Of a stretch of DNA of 45,371 nt, positions 29,571 through 38,270 are shown piece by piece. Source of the DNA: Prochlorococcus sp. AG-679-K21 (lineage in GTDB: Bacteria; Cyanobacteriota; Cyanobacteriia; PCC-6307; Cyanobiaceae); the NCBI GenBank assembly GCA_003208885.1, contig QCUP01000006.1:1-45371 (forward strand), in the 5' to 3' direction. Position 1 is the first letter of the stretch. The number at the start of each line of letters is the position of its first letter. Position numbers and translations under genes: made by a program. The notes beneath the pieces were generated by a model, which made no database searches, had not been told where the DNA came from, and worked only from the letters and a program-made list of their open reading frames with translations.

Positions 29571-30410
29571 TTATTGATCAGCAGCTTTACGCATTTCTTC
29601 ACAAAATTTACCAATTTGATTAACAACTTCCTTTTCATTACTATTAGAGATTCTTTTAACAAATGCACTTCCAATAATTACTCCATCTGCCCCCCATTTA
29701 CGAACTTTATTAACATGTTCAGGAGAAGATATTCCAAAACCAACCGCTACTGGATTAACGCTTATTTCTTGTAATTTAATAATAAGATTCTCTACTCTAT
29801 TTTCCATTTTGTTTCTCTCTCCTGTTACTCCTGTCACGCTTACTAAATAAGTAAAACCTTTTGTATTATTAGATATAATTTTCATTCTTTCAGAGGGCGT
29901 AGTAGGAGCAACTAATAATATCAAGTCTATAGAATAAGAACTAATTATTTCTGAAAATTTATATGCTTCTTCCAAAGGAAGATCCGGAATTATTAATCCT
30001 GAAACTCCTACTTTAGATGCTAATTCACAAAAATTCTCAAGGCCAAAATTTAATACAGGATTAAAATAAGTGAAAAGTATTATTGGAATATGCAACTTAT
30101 CTTTCAAAGACTCTAATAATTGAATAACATTTTTCAATGTAGTTCCTGACTTTAATGCTCTAGAAGCTGATAATTGAATGATTGGGCCATCAGCAAGAGG
30201 GTCGCTATAAGGAATGCCTAATTCAATAAGATCCGCACCCTTTTCTTGCAACTTTAATAAAATCTCTGATGTAGTCTCAATATTAGGATCACCTGCCATT
30301 ATGAAAGGCATCAAGGCTAATTTATTGTTTTTCTTTAGTTCCAAGAACTTCTTATTTATTTTTGATAAAGTTTCATTCATAGGAATTTGCGTTTTCTTGT
30401 TTTCTTTCAT
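29571..30410 (-). CDS. trpA: Tryptophan synthase alpha subunit
   Basis: Cleaves indole-3-glycerol phosphate to indole and glyceraldehyde-3-phosphate; indole is passed to TrpB. The 279-residue TIM-barrel protein carries the catalytic Glu in ADLIELGIPYSDPLADGP and the conserved Asp in that same motif, plus the phosphate-binding GFGISSPEH and GVIIGSAFVK loops. It is the third gene of the minus-strand set ndhL-DUF3007-trpA with 38 bases between trpA and the DUF3007 gene; trpB is not in this window. Confidence 0.96.
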   Translation of the reverse strand: MKENKKTQIPMNETLSKINKKFLELKKNNKLALMPFIMAGDPNIETTSEILLKLQEKGADLIELGIPYSDPLADGPIIQLSASRALKSGTTLKNVIQLLESLKDKLHIPIILFTYFNPVLNFGLENFCELASKVGVSGLIIPDLPLEEAYKFSEIISSYSIDLILLVAPTTPSERMKIISNNTKGFTYLVSVTGVTGERNKMENRVENLIIKLQEISVNPVAVGFGISSPEHVNKVRKWGADGVIIGSAFVKRISNSNEKEVVNQIGKFCEEMRKAADQ

Positions 30411-30448
30411 GAATTTTTGAGATTTTTATTTGATAATTATTAAGGAGT

Positions 30449-30769
30449 TTATGGATTTTTTTCTAAATCTTCCATTAGTTTTTCCTGCTCTTCTTTTGGT
30501 AATAAGTTAAATTTGGTTTCTAGTTTATCATTCACAATTTTTTCATACTCTTTTCTATAACGCTTCCTTTGTTCCATAAAAGTCATTTTTCCATTTAAAA
30601 CTCTAAGAATATAAGATGAAACCCAAGTTATCACAATCACAATCAAGATAAAGTTTGAGATAGTGCTAACTGTAAAGTTATCAAGACCGAATTGTGGCCC
30701 CAATTTATAACTTAACAGTCCTAATAATGAGATTAATAAACCTATTTGTACTACCTTACCTTTAGTCAA
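30449..30769 (-). CDS. DUF3007-like two-helix membrane protein
   Basis: A 106-residue protein with two predicted membrane helices (about residues 8-22 and 38-58) and a charged C-terminal half rich in Lys/Glu (RKRYRKEYEKIV). It matches the cyanobacterial DUF3007 family from recall. The family is often next to ndhL, as here with a gap of 4 bases, so a role in NDH-1 assembly or stability is a reasonable inference, but is not shown by sequence. Confidence 0.75.
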   Translation of the reverse strand: MTKGKVVQIGLLISLLGLLSYKLGPQFGLDNFTVSTISNFILIVIVITWVSSYILRVLNGKMTFMEQRKRYRKEYEKIVNDKLETKFNLLPKEEQEKLMEDLEKNP

Positions 30770-30773
30770 TTAT

Positions 30774-31007
30774 TTAACCTTTGCTATCTCCTCTTAATCT
30801 GAGATTTAAAAAAGGAGAAAATAAAATTAAACCTGGAAAAAAAAGAAATACTAATCCATAAACTACTAATCTCTCAAATTTGCCCATAACATTCCACCTA
30901 TTATTCATCCAGTAAAAAAGTATTAACGGAATAACCACTAAATAAATAGAAATAATTCCAACGTAGGCAACTAAAGTAGCAAATGAATTATTAAAAATAC
31001 TTTCCAT
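30774..31007 (-). CDS. ndhL: NAD(P)H-quinone oxidoreductase subunit L (NdhL)
   Basis: Small membrane subunit specific to cyanobacterial and chloroplast NDH-1, historically linked to inorganic carbon transport. The 77-residue protein has two membrane helices (about 10-32 and 46-64), with the NdhL signature [16 protein letters not shown] between them and [17 protein letters not shown]. It lies downstream of tRNA-Leu on the same strand with a 79-base gap and upstream of the DUF3007 gene. Confidence 0.93.
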   Translation of the reverse strand: MESIFNNSFATLVAYVGIISIYLVVIPLILFYWMNNRWNVMGKFERLVVYGLVFLFFPGLILFSPFLNLRLRGDSKG

Positions 31008-31086
31008 TTAAATTTCGGGTTTATTTAGTTAAAACTTAACAACTATTGAAAGTTATCGTTAGAACTAAAAATAAATAGATTTAGAA

Positions 31087-31172
31087 TGGGAGTGGGGGGA
31101 CTTGAACCCCCACGAGCTAAAGCGCTCGACGGATTTTAAGTCCGGCGCGTCTACCAATTCCGCCACACTCCC
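31087..31172 (-). tRNA. tRNA-Leu (UAA)
   Basis: An 86-base class II tRNA. The acceptor stem pairs GGGAGTG with CACTCCC, with discriminator A; the CCA end is not encoded. The D arm has GCG/CGC and GG; the anticodon loop is CTTAAAA with anticodon TAA (31136-31138 on the plus strand); the long variable arm is CGAGC/GCTCG; the T arm is GGGGG TTCAAGT CCCCC. The outermost anticodon-stem pair is a C-U mismatch. There is no group I intron, which some cyanobacterial tRNA-Leu(UAA) genes have. Its 5' half is duplicated at 31770-31809. Confidence 0.97.
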
Positions 31173-31241
31173 AAAAGGAATTTGCGCTTTTTAATCGTAG
31201 CCGAAAGTATCTCAATTGAACAAGAAAAATGCGAATATTTA
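31133..31241. repeat. Direct repeat copy 1: tRNA-Leu 5' half plus upstream region
   Basis: This segment covers the anticodon loop, the 5' half of the tRNA-Leu gene and about 70 bases upstream of it. It matches 31770-31878 without gaps at a constant offset of 637 bases; by hand count 93 of 109 positions agree. The first 15 bases, starting in the anticodon loop, are identical. Confidence 0.9.
31194..31223 (-). promoter_or_regulatory. Putative promoter of tRNA-Leu
   Basis: On the minus strand TTGTTC (31218-31223) and TACGAT (31194-31199) are separated by 18 bases and the -10 ends 21 bases before the tRNA. The TACGAT box and the bases just before it are identical in the decayed duplicate at 31831-31836. 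Confidence 0.45.
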
Positions 31242-31371
31242 CACTTTTAAGGAAGCAATAGCGGCGCTGGATATTTTTAGAATTAGATTATTTTGAATTA
31301 TACAAATATTTACTAGTAAAAATTAAGATCGCTGATAAGTTATTAATAATTACTTTTAATTGAAAAAATAA

Positions 31372-31563
31372 ATGACGAGGATTATCAGAGCAAAAAAAGG
31401 GTCCTGGTTTTTAGGCGTCTGCAAAGGTCTTGAAAAATCTAATAGAGGAAATGTTTTTTTCTGGCGATTAGTTTTTTTCATCTCTGCATGTTTTACCTTT
31501 GGCATTCCAATTTTGATATATCTTGGACTGGCTGTTATTTTTCCTATTGAAAAATCAGAATAA
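31372..31563 (+). CDS. PspC-domain small membrane protein
   Basis: A 63-residue protein with a single PspC-like module. The N-terminal motif is IIRAKKGSWFLGVCKGLEK, followed by a hydrophobic helix of about 20 residues (residues ~38-57, ending LAVIFPIE) that crosses the membrane. PspC proteins act in envelope-stress responses in enterobacteria; here there is only the module. It lies between the two tRNA-Leu repeat copies. The frame ends at a TAA just after an A5 run, and another frame stays open past it for about 45 codons (see findings). Confidence 0.75.
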   Translation: MTRIIRAKKGSWFLGVCKGLEKSNRGNVFFWRLVFFISACFTFGIPILIYLGLAVIFPIEKSE

Positions 31564-31697
31564 GTATTTCAGCTAGTGATCTAAAGTCAAAAAATCTCGA
31601 AATTAGTGAAATTCATTTAAAAATACTGGGAAATTTAATGGTTTATGATTTGCCAGATTATGTCTTGGATATTTATCCTAATGTAGATAGGTTATAA
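31551..31697 (+). other. Orphan open reading frame behind the PspC gene, possible broken extension
   Basis: A stop-free frame of about 48 codons, offset -1 from the PspC frame, begins just after TGA at 31548-31550 and ends at TAA 31695-31697. It has no ATG, GTG or TTG except an ATG at 31638, so only a 19-residue peptide (MVYDLPDYVLDIYPNVDRL) could start normally. The composition is protein-like (acidic, Leu/Ile/Tyr). It may be a decayed C-terminal part of a longer PspC-type protein or chance; I do not recognise it. Confidence 0.3.
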
Positions 31698-31987
31698 ATT
31701 AAGAAAGGGACTAAGTTTTACCTCAATCCCTAAATTAGCTTTTCGCTAGTATATTAAATTATAGATTTAATTTTAAGTCCGGCGTTTCTACCAACTCCGC
31801 CACACGCCCAAAAGTAATTTGCGTTTCCCAATCGTAGCCGAAACCATATCAATTAAAAAAGAAAAATACCAATATTTAAGTTTTCTCGGAAATTTAAAAT
31901 TGAATTATATCTTTCAATCATAAAATTAATCTTTTTAAAAAAATTTTAAACTCATATTTTCCTTTAGTTTATGCATTTTCTTAATTT
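31564..31987. other. Gene-free 424-base region between PspC and pyrC
   Basis: Contents in order: the orphan frame described above (to 31697); a small inverted repeat AGGGA...TCCCT (31706-31731); a hairpin TAGC-ttttc-GCTA (31736-31748); an inverted repeat ATTAAAT-TATAG-ATTTAAT (31753-31771) that abuts the tRNA fragment; the second repeat copy (31770-31878); and an AT-rich stretch to pyrC. No complete gene is visible. Confidence 0.7.
31770..31878. repeat. Direct repeat copy 2: decayed tRNA-Leu 5' half with upstream region
   Basis: Positions 31770-31809 (minus strand) are the 5' half of a tRNA-Leu: acceptor GGGCGTG, D arm and 5' side of the anticodon stem-loop. The 3' half is absent, and the acceptor no longer complements the real tRNA. 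Substitutions at four tRNA positions show decay. The 70 bases beyond match the upstream region of the intact tRNA, including the putative -10 box. Confidence 0.88.
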
Positions 31988-33037
31988 TTATTTAACTACT
32001 CCCTCTACTCGCCAATTTAAAGTTTCACCTCCATGAAATGGTTTTATTTGTCCAACAACTTTATTTTTCTCAATTACTTCAATAAATTCTGGAATTTTAT
32101 TTGACCTAGATACCAATCTTATTTTTTCTTTATTAATAGGTAAATTATAAAAAGTAGGTCCATTCAAGCTAGCAAACTTTTCGAATTGATTTAGTGCATT
32201 TTCCTCCTCAAAAACTTTTAAATAACTTTCAATTGCTACTGGAGAATTGAAGATGCCTGCACAACCACAAAAAGCTTTCCACTGTCTTAGGTGAGGAGCA
32301 GAATCTGTACCCAAGAAAAAGCATTCTTTTCCACTAGTAGCAGCTTTCCTTAAAGCAATTCTATTATTTTCTCTCTTAGCGACTGGTAAGCAGTAAAAGT
32401 CACTATTAAGACCTCCAAAGAACATTGCATTTCTATTTATATGTAAATGATGGGGAGTAATAGTAGCTCCTAAGTTATTCCTCTGAACAAAATCAACTGC
32501 ATGAGAGGTAGTTATATGTTCTAAAACAATCTTTAACTTTGGAAATTGTTTTATTAAAGGTGAAAGTTCTTTATCTATAAAAACCTCTTCCCTATCAAAA
32601 ATATCTACTTCAGGATCTGTTACTTCTCCATGAATTAAAAGTGGCATTCCTAGTTCTTGCATAACTTCAAATATTCCATAAAGATTTTCTATTTTTTTAA
32701 CTCCATGGCTTGAGTTTGTTGTTGCATTAGCAGGATACAATTTGGCAGCAAAAAAAACTTTATTATTAAAGCCTTCTATTATTTCATGTTTTATTGTCTC
32801 ATCCGTCAGATATATCGTCATTAATGGCTCAAAAGTAGAATTCGCCGACAATGCTTCAGATATAGATTTCTTATAAGTAATACATTTTTCAATTGATGTT
32901 ATTGGGTTTTTGGTGTTTGGCATCACAATGGCTCTACCAAAAACTTCAGAGGTAAACCTAATAATATTTTTTAAAACAATGCCTTCCCTTAAGTGTAAAT
33001 GCCAATCATCAGGTTTTAATATAGTTAATTCTTTCAA
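31988..33037 (-). CDS. pyrC: Dihydroorotase
   Basis: Cyclises N-carbamoyl-aspartate to dihydroorotate in pyrimidine synthesis. The 349-residue protein is class II (E. coli PyrC-like). The metal-binding HLH is at residues 13-15 in DWHLHLREG, the carboxylated Lys at 99 (AAKLYPA), and further His ligands in LLIHGE and LEHITT, with the catalytic Asp in FLGTDSAPH. All are present. Its start faces a divergent antiporter gene across 107 bases. Confidence 0.95.
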   Translation of the reverse strand: MKELTILKPDDWHLHLREGIVLKNIIRFTSEVFGRAIVMPNTKNPITSIEKCITYKKSISEALSANSTFEPLMTIYLTDETIKHEIIEGFNNKVFFAAKLYPANATTNSSHGVKKIENLYGIFEVMQELGMPLLIHGEVTDPEVDIFDREEVFIDKELSPLIKQFPKLKIVLEHITTSHAVDFVQRNNLGATITPHHLHINRNAMFFGGLNSDFYCLPVAKRENNRIALRKAATSGKECFFLGTDSAPHLRQWKAFCGCAGIFNSPVAIESYLKVFEEENALNQFEKFASLNGPTFYNLPINKEKIRLVSRSNKIPEFIEVIEKNKVVGQIKPFHGGETLNWRVEGVVK

Positions 33038-33144
33038 AATTTTAATTATTTAATTAATCTTAACAGCAAATAAAAATTGACAATAGTTTTTAGATAGTTA
33101 TTGAATAAATTAAAGATATAATCATCTAAATAAGTCTTTTAAAT

Positions 33145-34224
33145 ATGAGTGAATTTATATTGCCAATAATAGAGATTTTAATTGGAATAATATTACTTTT
33201 TACAGGTGGAGAATTATTTATACAAGGGGCAATTTCTTTATCATTAATTTTAGGGATACCTCAAATAGTAATAGGATTAACTGTAGTTTCCTTAGGTACA
33301 AGTTCTCCTGAATTATTAGTAAGTTTAAATTCAATCTTTAAAGGGAGTGACTCACTGGCAGCAAGCAATGTTATAGGAAGTAATATTTTTAATGTTCTTG
33401 TTGTATTAGGAATAAGTTCATTAATTACCCCTTTAAAAGTAAAAAGTAGAATTGTCCGCAGAGATGTTCCTCTTTTAATAGCTATTTCATGTGCGGTTTG
33501 GGCAATGTCTTCAACTGGTCTTTTAACTTGGCAAGCAGGCATTTTTCTAATATTTTGTTTAACTTTAAATACAATTTGGGAAATAAATACTATTAAAGAA
33601 AATGAGGAGGATACTAAAAAAGCTGAGCCAGAGATTGAAGAATCTTCAGGTATCGAGAAAGGTAAATTTAATATTATATTAAAATTAGTATCTGGAATTT
33701 TTCTTCTAAGCTTTGGTTCAAATATTTTAGTAAATGGTTCTCAATCCTTAGCTACTCTATTAGGGGTAAATGAAATCATTATTGGTCTAACTATAGTTGC
33801 CACAGGGACATCTCTACCAGAACTAGTTACTTCAATAATTGCAGCATTGAAAGGTAAAACAGATCTTGCAATTGGTAATGTTATTGGAAGCAATTTACTG
33901 AATCAGCTTCTTATTCTTGGAAGTTGCAGTGTTTTTTCTGGATTAAAAGGTTTCACAATTGATCAAAGCCTAATAAAAGTTGACTTACCATTTATGGTTT
34001 TAACTACTTTTGCCTGCCTCCCAATCTTCTGGACCAAGGGTAAAATCACTAGGACTGAAGGCTTTATACTATTAAATCTATATATTTTCTACATCATTGA
34101 TAAGATATTGTTCTTAAATGGATTTAACAATCTCTATGAATTGAGAGTTTTTATTTTTATTTATTTTGCATTTTTCACAGTATTTCTTTTTGCCCAAGAA
34201 AGTCTCAAAATTTCTAGAAGATAA
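33145..34224 (+). CDS. Calcium/sodium antiporter (CaCA family)
   Basis: Inner-membrane cation/Ca2+ exchanger of 359 residues with about 10 membrane helices. It has the two inverted repeats typical of the family: alpha-1 contains VSLGTSSPELLVS and alpha-2 contains VATGTSLPELVTS, with GNVIGSNL following the latter and SNVIGSNIF the former. A short acidic cytosolic loop (near residues 150-170) lies between. It is YrbG-like; substrate specificity (Ca2+ versus other cations) is inferred. It converges on glutathione reductase with a 5-base gap. Confidence 0.9.
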   Translation: MSEFILPIIEILIGIILLFTGGELFIQGAISLSLILGIPQIVIGLTVVSLGTSSPELLVSLNSIFKGSDSLAASNVIGSNIFNVLVVLGISSLITPLKVKSRIVRRDVPLLIAISCAVWAMSSTGLLTWQAGIFLIFCLTLNTIWEINTIKENEEDTKKAEPEIEESSGIEKGKFNIILKLVSGIFLLSFGSNILVNGSQSLATLLGVNEIIIGLTIVATGTSLPELVTSIIAALKGKTDLAIGNVIGSNLLNQLLILGSCSVFSGLKGFTIDQSLIKVDLPFMVLTTFACLPIFWTKGKITRTEGFILLNLYIFYIIDKILFLNGFNNLYELRVFIFIYFAFFTVFLFAQESLKISRR

Positions 34225-34229
34225 TTTAA

Positions 34230-35594
34230 TTATCCATACATGGTTACAAATTCCTCTGAGATAGTTGGATGCAACGCCATTGTAGTATCAAAATCCTTTT
34301 TAGTAATCCCTGCATTTAAAGATACTGAAACCATTTGTACAATCTCAGAAGCTGCTTCTCCAAACATATGGCAGCCTAGGACCCTATCATTCTTTTTATG
34401 GACCACAAGTTTTAACATACATTTAGATTTATTTTTTTTGAAGGTATTTGACATAGGAGTAAAATTACACTTAAAAACTTTTACATTTACTTCCGAATAA
34501 ATTTCTTTTGCCTTTTCTTCACTAAGTCCAACTGTTGAAATTTCTGGGATAGTAAAGACTGCCTTAGGAATATTTTCATAATTAACTTTTCTTTTAAGAT
34601 CAGCGAAAAAATTATCTGCAAAAACTCTCCCTTGCTCAATTGCTACTGGCGTTAAATTTGGTTTTTTTATGATATCCCCAATAGCAAATATATTAGAATT
34701 GCTTGTCTGATTTAGTTCATTAACTTCTAAATATATGCCATCCATTTTTAGATTTAAGTTATCTAAATGCAATTTTTCAAGAGCAGGCTCACGTCCTGTC
34801 GCAAAAAGTATATTATTGGTAACAAATTTACTTCCTGATTCCAAAGTCGACTCTAAATTATCATTTATCTTTTTTATTGATTTTAATTGATTTTGGAATT
34901 TTAAATTTATACCCAAGGAAGTCATTGATTTTTCTAAACATTCTGACAAATCTTTATCAAAGCCATTTAATAAGTTCTTACCTCTAACTAATTGCGTAAC
35001 TTCAGTGCCCAAGTTTTTGAAAATGGAAGCAAATTCACAGGCAATATAACCTCCGCCAACTATCAATAATTTTTTTGGAAAATCTTTTAATTCAAAAATA
35101 TCATCGCTACTCCATGCTAAATCTGCTCCGGGAATATTTAATTTTTTTGGTTTGCCTCCAACTGAAATAAGAATATTTTTAGCACTTATTTTTCTTAAAA
35201 TATTTTTAGTTTTTGGACAAACTACTTCTATCGTGTTTTGATTTAAAAATCTTCCAAGGCCCTCAAAAACTTTAACGTTTAACTTTTTTAAAGAATTTGA
35301 ATGCAAGATACTTAATCTAGAAACTTCATCTCTAACATTATTTAGTAAGATGTTAGATTTAAAAGTTATTTCTTTGCTTATTAATCCATACCCTTCAGAA
35401 GAATCCATATTTCTTTTATTATTAGCAGCATAAACCATCAGTTTTTTTGGCACACAACCTCTAATAACGCAGGTCCCACCAATTTTATTTACTTCTATTA
35501 TTGCAACTTTTGCGCCATAACTCGCGGCTCGTTTTGCAGCAGCCAATCCTCCCGAACCAGCACCCACAACTATTAAGTCAAATTCAAATTCCAA
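34230..35594 (-). CDS. gor: Glutathione reductase
   Basis: NADPH-dependent flavoprotein that reduces glutathione disulfide. The 454-residue protein has the FAD-binding GAGSGG motif (residues 11-16), the redox-active disulfide GGTCVIRGCVPKK (Cys42 and Cys47), an NADPH-binding motif GGGYIACEFA, a second FAD motif AIGD, and the C-terminal dimer-interface His-Pro (ALHPTISEEF). It diverges from a GST-like gene across a 51-base shared intergenic region, suggesting coordinated glutathione functions. Confidence 0.94.
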   Translation of the reverse strand: MEFEFDLIVVGAGSGGLAAAKRAASYGAKVAIIEVNKIGGTCVIRGCVPKKLMVYAANNKRNMDSSEGYGLISKEITFKSNILLNNVRDEVSRLSILHSNSLKKLNVKVFEGLGRFLNQNTIEVVCPKTKNILRKISAKNILISVGGKPKKLNIPGADLAWSSDDIFELKDFPKKLLIVGGGYIACEFASIFKNLGTEVTQLVRGKNLLNGFDKDLSECLEKSMTSLGINLKFQNQLKSIKKINDNLESTLESGSKFVTNNILFATGREPALEKLHLDNLNLKMDGIYLEVNELNQTSNSNIFAIGDIIKKPNLTPVAIEQGRVFADNFFADLKRKVNYENIPKAVFTIPEISTVGLSEEKAKEIYSEVNVKVFKCNFTPMSNTFKKNKSKCMLKLVVHKKNDRVLGCHMFGEAASEIVQMVSVSLNAGITKKDFDTTMALHPTISEEFVTMYG

Positions 35595-35645
35595 AATCTT
35601 TTAAATCATTTATTATATCGTAAATATAAAGCTTAATTTCAATAA

Positions 35646-36875
35646 ATGAATAACATCATGAGTTGGGCCGATTTAAGTAAATTCAAAATTGATGATATTG
35701 ATAGAGTTAATGGGATAAATAATTCTTATTCAAATTTAAGATTATTTGGTCATAGTGAAAAAGAAGTCGAGCTAATTTTATATAGAGATCGACATTCTTG
35801 GTGCCCTTACTGCCAAAAGATATGGTTATGGCTTGAATTCAAAAGGATTCCTTACAAAGTAAAGAAAATAAATATGTATTGTTATGGCCAAAAAGAAGAG
35901 TGGTATCTCAACAAAGTAAGCTCAGGTAAATTACCTGCAATAGAATTTAATGGCAAAATAATTACTGAAAGCGATAATATTATTACTTTTTTAGAAAATG
36001 AATTTGGAACACTTGGTTCCTCTCTATTATCAAATGATATTCGAGAAGCTAGAAATTTAGAAAGAGAAATTTTTAGATCATGGTGTAATTGGCTTTGCAA
36101 AAAAAGCTTTAGTTATCTAGATGAATCATTTCGAAAAAATAAATTTAAAGAATCTATTTACAAATTAGAAAAAATATTAAATTTATCCAAAACAGGATTT
36201 ATTGATTCACCAATATATGATTCAGAAATAATAGAGCCAGGTACTGGAGACATAATTTTTATTCCATATATGGAAAGAATGAACGCTTCATTAAGTTATT
36301 ACAAGGGGTTCGATTTAAGAAATAATTATCCTTTTATTGATAGATGGTTAACCCTTCTTGAAAATTTCAGTGCATATAAAGGTACTCAAGGTGATTTTCA
36401 TACTCATTCCCATGATCTACCTCCTCAAATGGGTGGTTGCTTTAGGGATGTTAATGATCAACAAATTTCATTTTCTAATCTAATAGATGTGGGAGAAGGA
36501 CTTGGTAAGTTGGAATTTAATCAAGATATAGACTTGGATTATTACACTAAATTTGCACTTAAAAGAGTCCTGAAACACAAAGATAATATTATTAATGCCA
36601 ATCCTTATGAAAAAAACTTATTTGAGGAATCATTAAGGTCTGCTCTTACCTATATGATTACCTCTGAAATCAATGAAGCTCCAAGCAAGGCAATTATATC
36701 TATCAATTACTTAAAAAATAGAATTTCTGTGCCAAGAGATATGCCTATAATTTCTGCCAGGATATTAAGACAATCTTTAAATAAAATTGAGTCGACTAGT
36801 ATTAATTCCAAAATAGATAAAATTCCAGTAAAACATAGATACGATCAAGATCCTGCCAAATTTTTATTGAATTAA
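35646..36875 (+). CDS. Long glutathione S-transferase-like protein
   Basis: A 409-residue protein with an N-terminal thioredoxin-fold GST domain (about 40-130) with a CPYC motif (SWCPYCQK, Cys53 and Cys56) and a cis-Pro plus ESD glutathione-binding segment (KLPAIEFNGKIITESDNI). A helical GST C-terminal domain follows (about 130-235), then a ~170-residue extension with no domain I recognise, containing HTHSHDLPPQMGGC. The CPYC motif suggests a redox or omega-like thiol transferase. It is divergent from gor and ends 3 bases from the dnaA stop. Confidence 0.8.
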   Translation: MNNIMSWADLSKFKIDDIDRVNGINNSYSNLRLFGHSEKEVELILYRDRHSWCPYCQKIWLWLEFKRIPYKVKKINMYCYGQKEEWYLNKVSSGKLPAIEFNGKIITESDNIITFLENEFGTLGSSLLSNDIREARNLEREIFRSWCNWLCKKSFSYLDESFRKNKFKESIYKLEKILNLSKTGFIDSPIYDSEIIEPGTGDIIFIPYMERMNASLSYYKGFDLRNNYPFIDRWLTLLENFSAYKGTQGDFHTHSHDLPPQMGGCFRDVNDQQISFSNLIDVGEGLGKLEFNQDIDLDYYTKFALKRVLKHKDNIINANPYEKNLFEESLRSALTYMITSEINEAPSKAIISINYLKNRISVPRDMPIISARILRQSLNKIESTSINSKIDKIPVKHRYDQDPAKFLLN

Positions 36876-36878
36876 AAA

Positions 36879-38270
36879 TTATAGATTTTTTCTTGAATCG
36901 ATTTGAAGCAAATCTTTTATTTTTTGAACTTGACTTGCAACATTTGGATCACTTGACAATTTTTTTTCCACTTGATCAATAGCATACATAACTGTTGTAT
37001 GGTCTTTACCTCCAAATTCATCACCAATTTTAGGAAGGCTTAGATCAGTTCCTTGCCTCATGAGATACATACCTATTTGCCTTGCCTGGCTAACTGGCTT
37101 TCTTCTGCTTGAACTAACTAATTCTTCAGCTGAAACTTCAAAGAAATCTGAAACTTTTTTAATTACCTGCTTAGGAGTCACTACTACTCCAACACTATTT
37201 GGATCAAGCATTGGAGCAATTGATTGAACTGTCATAGGTAATCCAGTTATTGAGGCGAAAGCCACTGCCCTAGTAAAGGCTCCCTCTAATTCTCGAATAT
37301 TTGAAGAAAATCTTCCTGCAATAAACTGAATCAAATCTCTAGGGAGATTCATTCTTTCTTGTTCAGCTTTTTTCTGGAGAATCGCCATTCTTGTCTCTAT
37401 ATCAGGAGGTTGAATATCTGCTATTAATCCCATTGAAAATCTTGAGATTAGCCTTTCTTGTAATTTAGGTATTTGACTAGGAGGCCTATCACTTGCAATA
37501 ACGATTTGTTTACCAGCTTCATATAAAGCATTAAAAGTATTAAAAAATTCTTCTTGTGTATATTCCTTGCCCTCCAGGAATTGAATATCATCAATTAATA
37601 GTAGATCTACCGATCTATATTTATTTTTAAAGGCATGCATTCCATCTTTTCTAATAGATTGAATTAAATCACTGCTGAAAGTTTCCGTTGAGACATATAA
37701 AACTTTCGCATCTGGATCAATTTCTATTCGATAATGACCTACAGCTTGCATCAAGTGCGTCTTTCCAAGACCAACACCACCACAGATAAATAAGGGATTA
37801 AATTCTCTTCCTGGAGATTCTGCCACTGCCAAAGCTGCTGCATGGGCCATTCGACTATTAGGACCTACAACAAATCTTTTAAAGACATAACGTGTATTTA
37901 AAGAATGAGATTTTTTTGATCTATTAATTACATTATTACCCTGAATTGTCGAAAATGATTTTGACTGAGAATTAATATTTTGTTGGATACCAGAATCAGG
38001 ATTATTTAAATTATTGTTGATATTAGTTTCAGACTTAAAAACTACTTTTACATTATGACCACAAATTTCTTCTGCAGCTTTTTCAATAGTTTCACTATAA
38101 TTTTTTCTTAGCCAATCACTAGTAAAGTTATTTGGAGTAATCAAAGTTAGCAACCCATTTTCAAAACAATTAAATTTAGCTGGCCTTATCCAAGTTTCGA
38201 AGGAAGGCTTGCTTAAATTCTTTTGAAGTAATTGTTGAACTTCTGCCCAAATAGGATTGGCTGCTTGCAC
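36879..38270 (-). CDS. dnaA: Chromosomal replication initiator protein DnaA
   Basis: AAA+ protein that opens the origin. The 463-residue protein has domain I (about 1-85), a variable Asn/Ser-rich linker (about 85-130), the AAA+ domain with Walker [10 protein letters not shown] and Walker B LLIDDIQF, and the C-terminal DNA-binding domain with the signature [12 protein letters not shown]. dnaN is not adjacent, and I found no cluster of DnaA boxes in the flanking 173 bases, so the origin is probably elsewhere, as in other picocyanobacteria. Confidence 0.97.
   Translation of the reverse strand: MQAANPIWAEVQQLLQKNLSKPSFETWIRPAKFNCFENGLLTLITPNNFTSDWLRKNYSETIEKAAEEICGHNVKVVFKSETNINNNLNNPDSGIQQNINSQSKSFSTIQGNNVINRSKKSHSLNTRYVFKRFVVGPNSRMAHAAALAVAESPGREFNPLFICGGVGLGKTHLMQAVGHYRIEIDPDAKVLYVSTETFSSDLIQSIRKDGMHAFKNKYRSVDLLLIDDIQFLEGKEYTQEEFFNTFNALYEAGKQIVIASDRPPSQIPKLQERLISRFSMGLIADIQPPDIETRMAILQKKAEQERMNLPRDLIQFIAGRFSSNIRELEGAFTRAVAFASITGLPMTVQSIAPMLDPNSVGVVVTPKQVIKKVSDFFEVSAEELVSSSRRKPVSQARQIGMYLMRQGTDLSLPKIGDEFGGKDHTTVMYAIDQVEKKLSSDPNVASQVQKIKDLLQIDSRKNL

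Noticed and set aside
31087-31172. Group I intron in tRNA-Leu(UAA), as in many cyanobacteria
   Set aside because: The anticodon loop is continuous, and the DNA beyond the break in the duplicate copy shows no group I core elements.
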